From contig JAXLUO010000003.1 in assembly GCA_046329495.1 (NCBI GenBank), forward strand, positions 323,081 to 387,080: 64,000 nt of DNA, read 5' to 3'. The stretch's first letter is position 1. The number at the start of each line of letters is the position of its first letter. The notes under the pieces were generated by a model. It ran no database searches. It was not told the origin of the DNA and saw only the letters and a list, made by a program, of their open reading frames with translations. Below, in pieces: positions 10,701 through 17,793 of this stretch. This DNA is from Bog-950 sp046329495. GTDB lineage: Bacteria > Bacteroidota > Bacteroidia > Chitinophagales > LD1. The position numbers were made by a program, and so were the translations under genes.

Positions 10701-13588
10701 TTTGCACTCCACGTAAAGGTGTAAGGGGGATTACCAACCGGTACTACTTTTATTTTTCCGTTTGTTCCTCCGTTACAAGTTATGTTGCTTACCGTGTGCG
10801 ATAATGTAAGGCTGCCTTGCGTAATCAGCACAGTATCATACACGGTGCAAAGCCCACCGGTCATGCTAACTACATAGGTGGTTGTTCCCGTAGGATTTAC
10901 AGTTTGGGGATTATTGCTGCCCACAAGGGTTCCTGAAGGCATGGAACGCCATTGGTATTGGAATGTATTACCCGGTTGCGGAGTGCCTGTTGGTGTGGCC
11001 GTTAACTGCACAGGATTACCGGCGCAGAAGGTAGCATCGGGGCCCGCATTTACTTTAACACTGGTATCAATGGTTACGGTAACCACGTCGCTACCCGAGC
11101 AAGTGCCGTTAGAAACGTTTACGGTATAGTTTTGGGTACTGTAAGGTGCTGCAGTTGGATTTTTAATGGAAGCATTAGATACGCCGTTTACACCGGTAGA
11201 AGGGGTCCAGGTGATGGCGAAGCTGTTGTAATCGGGCTTGCAATAGCGCAATACCATTTTAGGACGTTCGTTTGTTACCGTTGCAGTTGGCACGATTGAA
11301 CACTGATCGGTATTGGCCCGGCTGAAAATGCACATGTTGGGCGAGTTAGTATAGATAACCTTGTTGTTAAGGTTACCGTTGGTACCAGCACTGTAGAAAC
11401 AAATTTCAACCACAATGTTTGATTGTCCATCCCAATCATACAAGCTATCCAGTGAATGCAGGATAGGACCTGTATAATTCAGTGGCACAGAAACTGTTTT
11501 AGGTAGGAACACTGTTTTTAAGCCTGTTTGCCAGGTGCTCAAACTTGTGGCGCTGGTACAGCCCATCTTGATAGTAAAGTTTTGCTGGCCAGCGGTGCTG
11601 TTAAATACGCCTACAATCCAGCCCAGCTGGCTGATGGTAGAACCGCTGGTGCCCATAGCAGCCTGTAGTTCTGCTGCTGTATACAGCATTTGCATGCGTA
11701 TACTCTTATTGAAATTTCCGTAGGTGGTTACGTTGTTAGTAGGTGTACCTGCTGCGATGTTGTAACCTGTACCTGCCGAATCGATGGAATAGATGCCTGT
11801 ACAACCATAGTAGTTTATGCCACAATTTTTAGGCGTAGCAGTAAAGTCTAATTGAACTTGCTGTCCGGGGCAAATAGTAGACGGGGTAACAGAAGCAGTT
11901 ACCGGCGGGCCTGTACCACTAACGGTAACCACTACATTATCCGACAGCGTACAGCCGCCGGCATCGGTAACCGAAAGCGTGTAGGTGGTTGTATATTGCG
12001 GACTTGCTGTAGGAGTTGCTGTATTGGCTCCTGTAAGGGTTGCTGTTGGTGTCCAGCTATAGGTATAGGTGCCGGCAGGGTTAACTGTGCCGTTTAGTTG
12101 TGTGGTTTGATTGGCACAGATGGTAACATCTGTACCGGCATTCACAGAGAATGAGGCAGGGATTACGGTAACGGTGCCGCTTGCGCTTGCCGAGCAGCCA
12201 ATTGTATTTGTGTATGTAACCGTATAGGATGTAGTACCAGCCGGACTAACCGAAATGCTACCGGTAGTTGCGCCGGTGTTCCAGGCATAAGTTCCGCCAG
12301 TAGGGCTAACCGTAGCGGTAAGTGTGGCTGCTGCAGCTGCACATATGCTTGGTGAATTAACCGAGACGGTTGGATTAGGCGTAATTTGAACAGATTGAGA
12401 ACTTACATCGGTACAACCATTACCCGCGGTTACTACAAGCGAAATGATATAGGTGCCCGGTGTATTGTAGGTATGTGCCGGCGGACTCTGAAGATTTGAG
12501 GTAGTACCATCGCCAAAATTCCAGGCGTACGACGCGGCACCAACACTATTGTTTGTGATATTAACGGTACCACTGCTGCCGCAAATGGTGGATGGTGTTG
12601 CTGTAAAACTTGAGGTAGGCGCCATGCCGAAGGTGCTACCGTTCCAGTTGAAGTTCCATCCGGAGCCATTGGCGCTGAAATTATCGATAAGAATAGCGTA
12701 GGTATGCCCGGCTACAAGTGTAGCTGGAGGGCAAGTTTCACCCGGGGCACCTGCGGCTCCGCTGGTAGGGCAGTTGGTAGTGCTGCTTGAAGACATACCA
12801 ATGGGCGAAGAAGTTTGGTTGGCATAGTTGTAATTGCACCGGATAGTGTTGCTATTGAGGTTGGCTGTACTGCAGCCGTTGGTAATGTCAAACAATGCCC
12901 AGTCTAACTCGGTGGTGGCGCCTGTAGGGGTGCAGCTCCATTGAAGTGAGCCGGCAGTGCCCACTGAAAAAGAATACCAGACAGAGCTAAATGCACCAAA
13001 CGAAAAACAAGTAGGATCGTAAACGCCCGTACCAACAGGTCCGGCGGGTAGGTTAAATGCGCTCATGTCGCACACCTGCGTAGCTGTTGCACAGGTTGTG
13101 CCCGGGGCCGGAGGGGGTGTTCCTGAGGTTACACAAACCTGAAAATTTCCATCGCCATTGAATGCACTTACTTCGATAAAGAACTGTGTTCCGGGAGTAG
13201 TAGTTTGGTTAACCGTTACTGTTCCACCGTTGGTAGCGGATACCTGACAATAAGTTCCTATACCCGTTAAATTACCGCAATTACCTGTATATACTGCTAT
13301 GCCAAGGCGTTGTGCTGCCGGGCTGCCGGTAGGGGTGATGGTAATGGTATTGGTCGTTCCGTTTGATACAAAGGTGTACCAAACATCATTGGTCCAGTTT
13401 GTAAAACCGCAGGTTGCCGAAGCCCAGTTTGTGCTGGTGGCTCCTATATTGTTCCCGTTTACACATGCATTACCGGTAGAGGGAATGGTGATAGGCGTGG
13501 CATTGGCGCAGTCATCGTTCAGGGGTTGGGCCTGCAAACCGGCAACAATGGCAATGGAAAACAGAAATGTAAAAACGTGCTTGTTCAT
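7712..13588 (-). CDS. Giant SprB-repeat/PKD surface protein with T9SS type B sorting domain
   Basis: This 1958-residue secreted protein starts at the ATG at 13588, giving a clear signal peptide (MNKHVFTFLF...LQAQ); the frame continues 74 codons upstream without a plausible signal. After two Cys-rich N-terminal beta domains come a PKD domain with WNFGDGT (near 12520), Ig-like domains, and a run of about 70-residue SprB repeats (roughly 10.8 to 8.4 kb). I count ten clear repeats plus a weak eleventh, each with a CNGG(N/T)xGxI-type core and a GTYxVTVTDxxxC end. The C-terminus (AFTPNGDGNNDVF...RWGxKVF) is the gliding-motility-associated type B sorting domain. SprB is a mobile adhesin in gliding Flavobacterium; an adhesin or surface-layer role here is inference. 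It is divergent from icd. Confidence 0.93.
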   Translation of the reverse strand: MNKHVFTFLFSIAIVAGLQAQPLNDDCANATPITIPSTGNACVNGNNIGATSTNWASATCGFTNWTNDVWYTFVSNGTTNTITITPTGSPAAQRLGIAVYTGNCGNLTGIGTYCQVSATNGGTVTVNQTTTPGTQFFIEVSAFNGDGNFQVCVTSGTPPPAPGTTCATATQVCDMSAFNLPAGPVGTGVYDPTCFSFGAFSSVWYSFSVGTAGSLQWSCTPTGATTELDWALFDITNGCSTANLNSNTIRCNYNYANQTSSPIGMSSSSTTNCPTSGAAGAPGETCPPATLVAGHTYAILIDNFSANGSGWNFNWNGSTFGMAPTSSFTATPSTICGSSGTVNITNNSVGAASYAWNFGDGTTSNLQSPPAHTYNTPGTYIISLVVTAGNGCTDVSSQSVQITPNPTVSVNSPSICAAAAATLTATVSPTGGTYAWNTGATTGSISVSPAGTTSYTVTYTNTIGCSASASGTVTVIPASFSVNAGTDVTICANQTTQLNGTVNPAGTYTYSWTPTATLTGANTATPTASPQYTTTYTLSVTDAGGCTLSDNVVVTVSGTGPPVTASVTPSTICPGQQVQLDFTATPKNCGINYYGCTGIYSIDSAGTGYNIAAGTPTNNVTTYGNFNKSIRMQMLYTAAELQAAMGTSGSTISQLGWIVGVFNSTAGQQNFTIKMGCTSATSLSTWQTGLKTVFLPKTVSVPLNYTGPILHSLDSLYDWDGQSNIVVEICFYSAGTNGNLNNKVIYTNSPNMCIFSRANTDQCSIVPTATVTNERPKMVLRYCKPDYNSFAITWTPSTGVNGVSNASIKNPTAAPYSTQNYTVNVSNGTCSGSDVVTVTIDTSVKVNAGPDATFCAGNPVQLTATPTGTPQPGNTFQYQWRSMPSGTLVGSNNPQTVNPTGTTTYVVSMTGGLCTVYDTVLITQGSLTLSHTVSNITCNGGTNGKIKVVPVGNPPYTFTWSANAATGNVDSAQNLAAGTYYLTITDALGCIGKDTITLTQPTAVSFTQVVTDVSCNGGTTGSIVLTPAGGSGSGYTYTWSNAPTPSTNSNTGLAQGNYTVTVKDGNNCSVTGSFTINQPPLLTLTVSAFKDVRCFNGNDGFINVTAAGGTPGAPGYVYQWSPNASQTTANATSLTAATYGVTVTDSKGCTATVSKTLNQPASGLTLGAPAITNVSCYGGNNGSITANPNGGASPYTYLWNNGGGTNQTASGLTAQAYQLTVTDDSLCTATASYTVNQPAQIQINGTVTNVQCNGNSDGAINITVTNGLPGFTYNWNNNAYTTEDLLNVPAGTYNVTVTDNTSCTQTATYTLTQPAALTLNAPNITNVACFGGATGSITVNPAGGTGNYGYTWNPSSAGSTQTVNNLTAATYTVTVSDANSCSATAQYQITEPATAIALGAPTIVNLQCNGGATGSITANPNGGTGAYTYNWSPSGSTQTISNLAAGTYIVTAYDANNCSVSANYSITQPSAIVFGASTVTNVTCAGNTDGTAQVNPAGGTGSFTYTWNGVAGPNPQTGLAANTYTVIVTDANGCSASTTLTITSPPALQLNPTPTDALCFNAPNGSISANVQGGTPPYTYLWSSGDTTATATGLIAGFYSVTITDSRNCSATGAANVNEPTNLTAIVISTPVKCQGQNDGTLSASMTGGTPPYSFSVTQDFANFFFPVNGVVYDLAPGDYSIIFSDNNGCTNTIQGTVVDAIPDLFTITTDSTSCYGTAYDDGAIHILGLTVQNMPYQFSVDGGPLQYAGDFFNIAAGQHTIQAINNWGCTTTHQALVLEPAEGIAEILPHDTTIQLGESVQLISTFTPYSAAAITNYNWSPTLGLSCIDCPNPLVTPYNRSTDFVLTITYNKNCVATATINVLVENSLPVFIPNAFTPNGDGNNDVFQIYGEGIKTVDLKIFNRWGIKVFDSNNQFNGWDGTYKGILQNPAVFTYVADITFLDNKKVQKVGSITLVH

Positions 13589-13798
13589 GGGGGAAATTAG
13601 AGCGACTAAATTAAACTTAGTAACGACTTTAATGAGAAAAATTAAATAACCGAAAGCAAGACCCAATAACACGGCAAAGTGTTGCATGTCAGTTGATCCT
13701 GCGCTCATTAAGTTGTCCACTAAAAGTAGTGAAATTTGCCGGCTTCTCCAATCAGGTAAATGGCACCCGGGGGGCAGTTGCAAGTGTTTATACTGCAA

Positions 13799-13829
13799 TT
13801 TGGTGTTCACAATAAATGGTTTAGGTTTG
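13799..13829 (+). promoter_or_regulatory. Bacteroidota sigma-ABfr promoter for icd
   Basis: TTTG at 13799-13802, a 19-base spacer, and TAGGTTTG at 13822-13829, an exact match to the Bacteroidota -33/-7 consensus. It lies 30 bases upstream of the icd start codon. Confidence 0.75.
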
Positions 13830-13859
13830 CCAAACTCTTAAAACCAAAACAATAGCTAT

Positions 13860-15188
13860 ATGGGAGAAAAAATCACCATCAGCCGTGGTAAACTGAAAGT
13901 ACCTGATAAACCGGTTATTCCTTTTATTGAAGGAGATGGAACAGGCCCCGATATCTGGAGGGCTTCTGTGCGCGTAATTGATGCCGCCGTTGAAAAAGCT
14001 TACAAGGGCAAAAAGAAAATAGAATGGAAAGAGGTATTGGCCGGCGAAAAGAGCTTTAATGCTACCGGCAACTGGCTTCCTGATGAAACGCTGGACGCTT
14101 TCCGCGAATACCTGGTGGGCATTAAAGGACCATTAACTACACCTGTAGGTGGTGGTATCCGTTCCTTGAACGTGGCCCTGCGTCAAATTCTTGATCTTTA
14201 CGTATGCCTTCGTCCGGTGCGTTATTATGCCGGTACACCATCTCCGGTTAAACGCCCTGAAGCGGTAGACATGGTAATCTTCCGTGAAAACACTGAAGAT
14301 ATCTATGCAGGTATCGAATTTAAAGGCGGAAGTCCTGAATCATTAGAATTGCTGAAGTTCTTAAAGAAAAAATTCGAGAAGGATTACGGTAAAATCCGTT
14401 TCAGCGACAAAAAGCGCGGTAAGGAGTATATTAAAATAGCTAAACTAAAGGAAGAAGATCCTGAAGCTTGTGTGGGTATTGGTATTAAGCCGGTATCGCG
14501 CCTGGGTTCTCAGCGCTTAATCCGTTCTGCTATTGAATATGCCATCCAACATAAGCGCAAGTCGTTAACGCTGGTACACAAGGGTAACATCATGAAGTTT
14601 ACCGAAGGTGCTTTCCGCGATTGGGGTTACCAATTGGCTGAACAGGAATTTGGTGCACAAACCTACACCTGGAACCAGTGGGAGAAGACCAAGAAAGAGA
14701 AAAACGAAGCTGCTGCCAACGAAGAAATGAAAGCTGCCCAGGCTGCCGGTAAGGTTATTATTAAGGATTCTATAGCCGATATCACGCTGCAACAGGTATT
14801 AACCCGTCCGGATGATTTTGATGTTATTGCAACCTTAAACCTGAACGGCGACTACCTAAGCGATGCTTTAGCTGCCCAGGTTGGCGGTATTGGTATTGCT
14901 CCGGGTGCAAACATTAACTATGTAACGGGCCATGCTATATTTGAAGCTACCCACGGTACAGCTCCTAAATATGCTAACCTGGATAAGGTTAACCCCGGCT
15001 CTGTAATCCTTTCGGGTGCTATGATGCTGGAATACCTTGGCTGGGATAACGCTGCCAAGATGATCCACCGCGGCTTAGAGAACGCCATTGCTAATAAGCG
15101 CGTTACCTACGATTTCGCCCGTTTAATGGAAGGTGCTACAGAGATTAAGTGTAGCGAATTCGCCGACGAAATCATCAAAGGCTTCTAA
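13860..15188 (+). CDS. icd: Isocitrate dehydrogenase (NADP-type, TCA cycle)
   Basis: This 442-residue enzyme should oxidatively decarboxylate isocitrate to 2-oxoglutarate in the TCA cycle. The N-terminal IEGDGTGPDIW segment, the GGGIRSLNVALRQ substrate loop (Ser102 at the position of the E. coli regulatory serine 113), and the later GTAPKYA cofactor loop identify the beta-decarboxylating dehydrogenase family. The length is close to E. coli Icd (416) with a small insertion of charged residues around 270-300. It is a monocistronic unit with a consensus promoter 30 bases upstream and a strong terminator 40 bases after the stop codon. No kinase/phosphatase gene (aceK) is visible, so regulation of Ser102 is unknown. 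Confidence 0.96.
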   Translation: MGEKITISRGKLKVPDKPVIPFIEGDGTGPDIWRASVRVIDAAVEKAYKGKKKIEWKEVLAGEKSFNATGNWLPDETLDAFREYLVGIKGPLTTPVGGGIRSLNVALRQILDLYVCLRPVRYYAGTPSPVKRPEAVDMVIFRENTEDIYAGIEFKGGSPESLELLKFLKKKFEKDYGKIRFSDKKRGKEYIKIAKLKEEDPEACVGIGIKPVSRLGSQRLIRSAIEYAIQHKRKSLTLVHKGNIMKFTEGAFRDWGYQLAEQEFGAQTYTWNQWEKTKKEKNEAAANEEMKAAQAAGKVIIKDSIADITLQQVLTRPDDFDVIATLNLNGDYLSDALAAQVGGIGIAPGANINYVTGHAIFEATHGTAPKYANLDKVNPGSVILSGAMMLEYLGWDNAAKMIHRGLENAIANKRVTYDFARLMEGATEIKCSEFADEIIKGF

Positions 15189-15227
15189 TTTTAAGCTTAA
15201 ACGGCAGGTGAAACTGCTGACGCATAC

Positions 15228-15260
15228 AACGCCGGACCCTAAAGTCCGGCGTTTTTATTT
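15228..15260 (+). terminator. icd terminator
   Basis: A 10-bp perfect stem (15228-15237 with 15244-15253), 6-base loop and T-rich tail. Confidence 0.92.
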
Positions 15261-15474
15261 CCGGCAATATGTACGGTTTTTGATGGGGTGACCAGATTAT
15301 TGGGTACTGCCATCCGGCGGCTAATGGATAAACCATAGATACCATAGGAGAGAAGCCGGAATTCACCCTTCCTCAAAAAATTAACAAATGAAAAAACGGT
15401 CTGTTTTAACTAATGCTATGATTTTCAATTATCCACAGTAAATTAGCACTTTCGCAAACGGGGCGCATAAACTC
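15261..15474. other. Intergenic stretch with no gene seen
   Basis: About 210 bases between the icd terminator and the rpmB promoter. Short frames on both strands have no recognisable features. Nothing else could be assigned. Confidence 0.6.
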
Positions 15475-15505
15475 TTTGTGATTTTGATTCAAACTGTTAT
15501 ATTTG
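15475..15505 (+). promoter_or_regulatory. Promoter of the rpmB-rpmG-DUF4295 operon
   Basis: TTTG at 15475-15478, a 19-base spacer, then TATATTTG at 15498-15505, an exact Bacteroidota -33/-7 match, 22 bases before the rpmB start codon. Confidence 0.85.
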
Positions 15506-15527
15506 CGCCTCCAAATTAAAAAGCGTC

Positions 15528-15770
15528 ATGAGCAAAGTATGTGAACTGACAGGTAAGCGTCCTCTATTCGGTAATACAGTTTCGCACTCGAACCGTAAAA
15601 GCAGACGTAAGTTTTTACCCAACCTGAAAAAGAAGAAATTCTTCATCCCTGAACTGGATGAATGGGTAGAGTTAAAAGTGAGCGTAACTGCTCTGCGCAC
15701 CATCAACAAGAAAGGTATTTACAACTACCTGAAAGAGTTGAACAAGAAGGGCGAGATTAAATTGAATTAA
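15528..15770 (+). CDS. rpmB: 50S ribosomal protein bL28
   Basis: This 80-residue basic protein has the L28 hallmarks: the N-terminal MSKVCELTGKRPLFGN, the HSNRKSRRKFLPNL segment, and a C-terminal LRTINKKGIYNYL. L28 is a structural protein of the large ribosomal subunit. It is first in a three-gene ribosomal operon with rpmG 21 bases downstream, and a consensus promoter sits just upstream. The protein keeps one Cys (residue 5) and lacks the CxxC zinc ribbon found in some L28 variants. Confidence 0.97.
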   Translation: MSKVCELTGKRPLFGNTVSHSNRKSRRKFLPNLKKKKFFIPELDEWVELKVSVTALRTINKKGIYNYLKELNKKGEIKLN

Positions 15771-15791
15771 TAACTTAGTAAAGAAACCCTT

Positions 15792-15980
15792 ATGGCCAAG
15801 AAGAGCAAAGGAAACCGTATACAGGTTATACTGGAATGCACCGAGCAAAAAGCCGCCGGTGTTCCGGGTATGAGTCGCTATATGACTTATAAGAACCGTA
15901 AAACCACAACTGAAAGAATTGAACTGAAGAAGTACAATCCTTTCATGAAGAAAGTAACTGTTCATAAAGAAATTAAATAA
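15792..15980 (+). CDS. rpmG: 50S ribosomal protein bL33
   Basis: This 62-residue L33 starts MAKKSKGNRIQVILECTEQK and carries the family core Y(K)NRKTTTERIELKKYNPF followed by a basic KK tail. It has a single Cys, so it is the zinc-free (C-minus) form. L33 sits near the E site of the large subunit. It follows rpmB by 21 bases and precedes the short DUF4295 gene by 8 bases, an arrangement typical of Bacteroidota. Confidence 0.96.
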   Translation: MAKKSKGNRIQVILECTEQKAAGVPGMSRYMTYKNRKTTTERIELKKYNPFMKKVTVHKEIK

Positions 15981-15988
15981 GGAATAAC

Positions 15989-16156
15989 ATGGCTAAAATT
16001 TCGAAGAACGCGCGTACCGACCGTCAAACCGCAGTAGGTTCAAAAGACTACGTTAAGGTTATTAAAGCGGTAAAAGGCAAAACCAACAACTACTCTTTCC
16101 TTGAGAAGATCGTTCACAAGGACAAAGTGCAGGACTTTTTAGCCGGCAAAGAGTAA
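15989..16156 (+). CDS. DUF4295 family small protein, probable Bacteroidota ribosomal protein
   Basis: This 55-residue basic protein begins MAKISKNARTDR and ends FLAGKE, with start ATG at 15989 and stop TAA at 16154-16156. The core VKVIKAVKGKTNNYSFLEKIV and the ending KVQDFLAGK match the DUF4295 pattern as I remember it, a family restricted to Bacteroidota and nearly always encoded after rpmG. From memory, a structure of a Bacteroidota ribosome contained an additional large-subunit protein named bL38; I think this family is that protein but could not check. The position in the L28-L33 operon, 8 bases after rpmG, and the high lysine content fit a ribosomal role. A terminator follows. Confidence 0.88.
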   Translation: MAKISKNARTDRQTAVGSKDYVKVIKAVKGKTNNYSFLEKIVHKDKVQDFLAGKE

Positions 16157-16180
16157 TTTATTTGAATGATATGTAAGCAG

Positions 16181-16216
16181 AAAGCATCTTTCGCGTAGGA
16201 GGGTGCTTTTTTGTTT
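16181..16216 (+). terminator. Terminator of the ribosomal protein operon
   Basis: An imperfect hairpin (AAAGCATC paired with GGTGCTTT, including a G-U pair) followed by a long T run, 24 bases after the DUF4295 stop codon. Confidence 0.75.
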
Positions 16217-16266
16217 TTAACCGGGGTGTATCAAAACCTGACTAAACAGGGCACAAAACAAAGAAT

Positions 16267-17220
16267 ATGGGATTGTTTGATTTTTTTACCAGAGAGAAAA
16301 AAGAAGATCTCGATAAGGGGTTAGAAAAAACCAAAGAGGGATTCTTCACCAAGATCTCGCGTGCAATAGCCGGCAAATCGAAGGTGGACGAAGAGGTGTT
16401 GGATAACCTGGAAGAGGCCTTGGTATCTGCCGACGTTGGTTTAGCCACTACGGTAAAAATTATTGAGCGTATTGAAAAGCGTGTAGCGCGCGACAAGTTC
16501 GTGTCTACATCGGAATTGAACGGATTAATCCGCGAGGAAATTGAAGGCATACTTGCCGAGAATAAGAATGAAGACCAGCAAGGCTTTACTACGCCCGCGG
16601 GTACTAAGCCTTATGTAATAATGGTTGTTGGCGTTAACGGTGCCGGAAAAACAACTACCATCGGCAAGTTGTCGCACCAGTTTAAAATGGCAGGTAAAAA
16701 GGTGGTGCTTGGTGCTGCAGATACTTTCCGTGCCGCTGCCATCGATCAGTTAGATGTGTGGGCGCAACGTGCCGATGTGGAAATTGTAAAAAGCCAGATG
16801 AATGCAGATCCTGCTTCTGTTGCATTTCAGGCAGTAGAGCGCGGCGTAGCCGTAAACGCGGATGTGATAATTATTGATACCGCAGGCCGCTTGCATAACC
16901 GGGTTGACCTGATGAATGAGCTAAGCAAGATACGCCGTGTAATGCAAAAGGTAATACCTGATGCTCCGCACGATGTGTTATTAGTTTTAGACGGTAGCAC
17001 CGGTCAAAATGCTATTGAACAGGCGAAGCAGTTTACAGCGGCCACGCAGGTAACTGCACTAGCCATTACTAAGTTGGATGGCACCGCTAAGGGCGGAGTG
17101 GTATTGGGAATTTCCGATCAGTTCCACATACCGGTAAAATATATAGGTGTAGGCGAGCAAATTGACAAGCTACAGGTATTCAATAAGAAGTTGTTTGTGG
17201 AGAGCTTGTTTAAGGGCTAG
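16267..17220 (+). CDS. ftsY: Signal recognition particle receptor FtsY
   Basis: This 317-residue GTPase receives SRP-ribosome-nascent chain complexes at the inner membrane. The N domain (about residues 1-115) is helical. The G domain has the P-loop GVNGAGKTT (G1), DTFRAAA (G2), DTAGR (G3), TKLDGTAKGG (G4) and GVGEQIDKLQVF at the C-terminus. It lacks the long acidic A domain of E. coli FtsY, as is usual in Bacteroidota; the short basic/hydrophobic N-terminus (MGLFDFFTREKKE) probably binds the membrane. It is separated from the ribosomal operon by a terminator. Confidence 0.97.
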   Translation: MGLFDFFTREKKEDLDKGLEKTKEGFFTKISRAIAGKSKVDEEVLDNLEEALVSADVGLATTVKIIERIEKRVARDKFVSTSELNGLIREEIEGILAENKNEDQQGFTTPAGTKPYVIMVVGVNGAGKTTTIGKLSHQFKMAGKKVVLGAADTFRAAAIDQLDVWAQRADVEIVKSQMNADPASVAFQAVERGVAVNADVIIIDTAGRLHNRVDLMNELSKIRRVMQKVIPDAPHDVLLVLDGSTGQNAIEQAKQFTAATQVTALAITKLDGTAKGGVVLGISDQFHIPVKYIGVGEQIDKLQVFNKKLFVESLFKG

Positions 17221-17260
17221 TACCTGGGTGTATCACTAATACATAGGTTTTTGTTTTGTT

Positions 17261-17292
17261 GATTACACAGATTGAGAATTGATTACACCGAT
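17261..17292 (+). repeat. Left repeat pair flanking the GxxExxY gene
   Basis: Two 12-base units, GATTACACAGAT (17261-17272) and GATTACACCGAT (17281-17292), spaced 20 bases start to start. Their reverse complements occur on the other side of the small gene at 17718-17751. Confidence 0.85.
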
Positions 17293-17340
17293 AGAAGGAA
17301 AATATGATAGGATATTGGGATAAGTAAGATTTAAGTTTCT

Positions 17341-17706
17341 ATGGAAGAAAAGGATCCGGTTACTGAAAGAATAATAGCCATGTGCTTTGAGGTGCATAAT
17401 GCTCTTGGTCCCGGATTCCCGGAGAAGATTTATCATAACGCCTTAATTACGTTGCTTCAGGAACGAGATATTCCATTCTTTAGTGAGAAAGAATTTCCGG
17501 TACGATTTAAGGATAAAAAGATGGGTTCTTTTAAATGTGATTTATTGATAGATGAGGTGATCGTAGAGTTAAAATCGGTAGAAGGTGTGATGCCAAAATT
17601 ATTTAGAAATAAGTTGGTGGCATACCTAAGAGCTGCAGGGCTAAAAACAGGATTACTTATCAATTTTGGTAACACTTCTTGCGATATTAAACGTGTAACT
17701 AAATGA
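17341..17706 (+). CDS. GxxExxY family protein (PD-(D/E)XK-like)
   Basis: This 121-residue protein belongs to the GxxExxY family: the defining motif is GPGFPEKIY near residue 24, followed by a CDLLIDEVIVELKSV strand pair that resembles the D...ExK core of PD-(D/E)XK nucleases. The function of the family is not known; nuclease activity is only suggested by the fold. The gene lies alone between ftsY and rimO, has different spacing from its neighbours, and is bracketed on both sides by inverted 12-base repeat pairs, which suggests it arrived or moves as a unit with the repeats. Translation probably starts at the ATG at 17341. Confidence 0.9.
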   Translation: MEEKDPVTERIIAMCFEVHNALGPGFPEKIYHNALITLLQERDIPFFSEKEFPVRFKDKKMGSFKCDLLIDEVIVELKSVEGVMPKLFRNKLVAYLRAAGLKTGLLINFGNTSCDIKRVTK

Positions 17707-17717
17707 ACTTGTTTTTT

Positions 17718-17751
17718 ATCTGTGTAATCCTTTTATAAAATCGGTGTAATC
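17718..17751 (-). repeat. Right repeat pair flanking the GxxExxY gene
   Basis: ATCTGTGTAATC (17718-17729) and ATCGGTGTAATC (17740-17751), exact reverse complements of the two left-hand units, spaced 22 bases start to start. Confidence 0.85.
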
Positions 17752-17793
17752 ACCAAATAAGAACTTGGCCCACTGGGGGCAACTAAAAAAAGA

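Noticed and set aside
15175..15366. 63-residue minus-strand frame after icd
   Set aside because: It covers the icd terminator and has no similarity or plausible start context.
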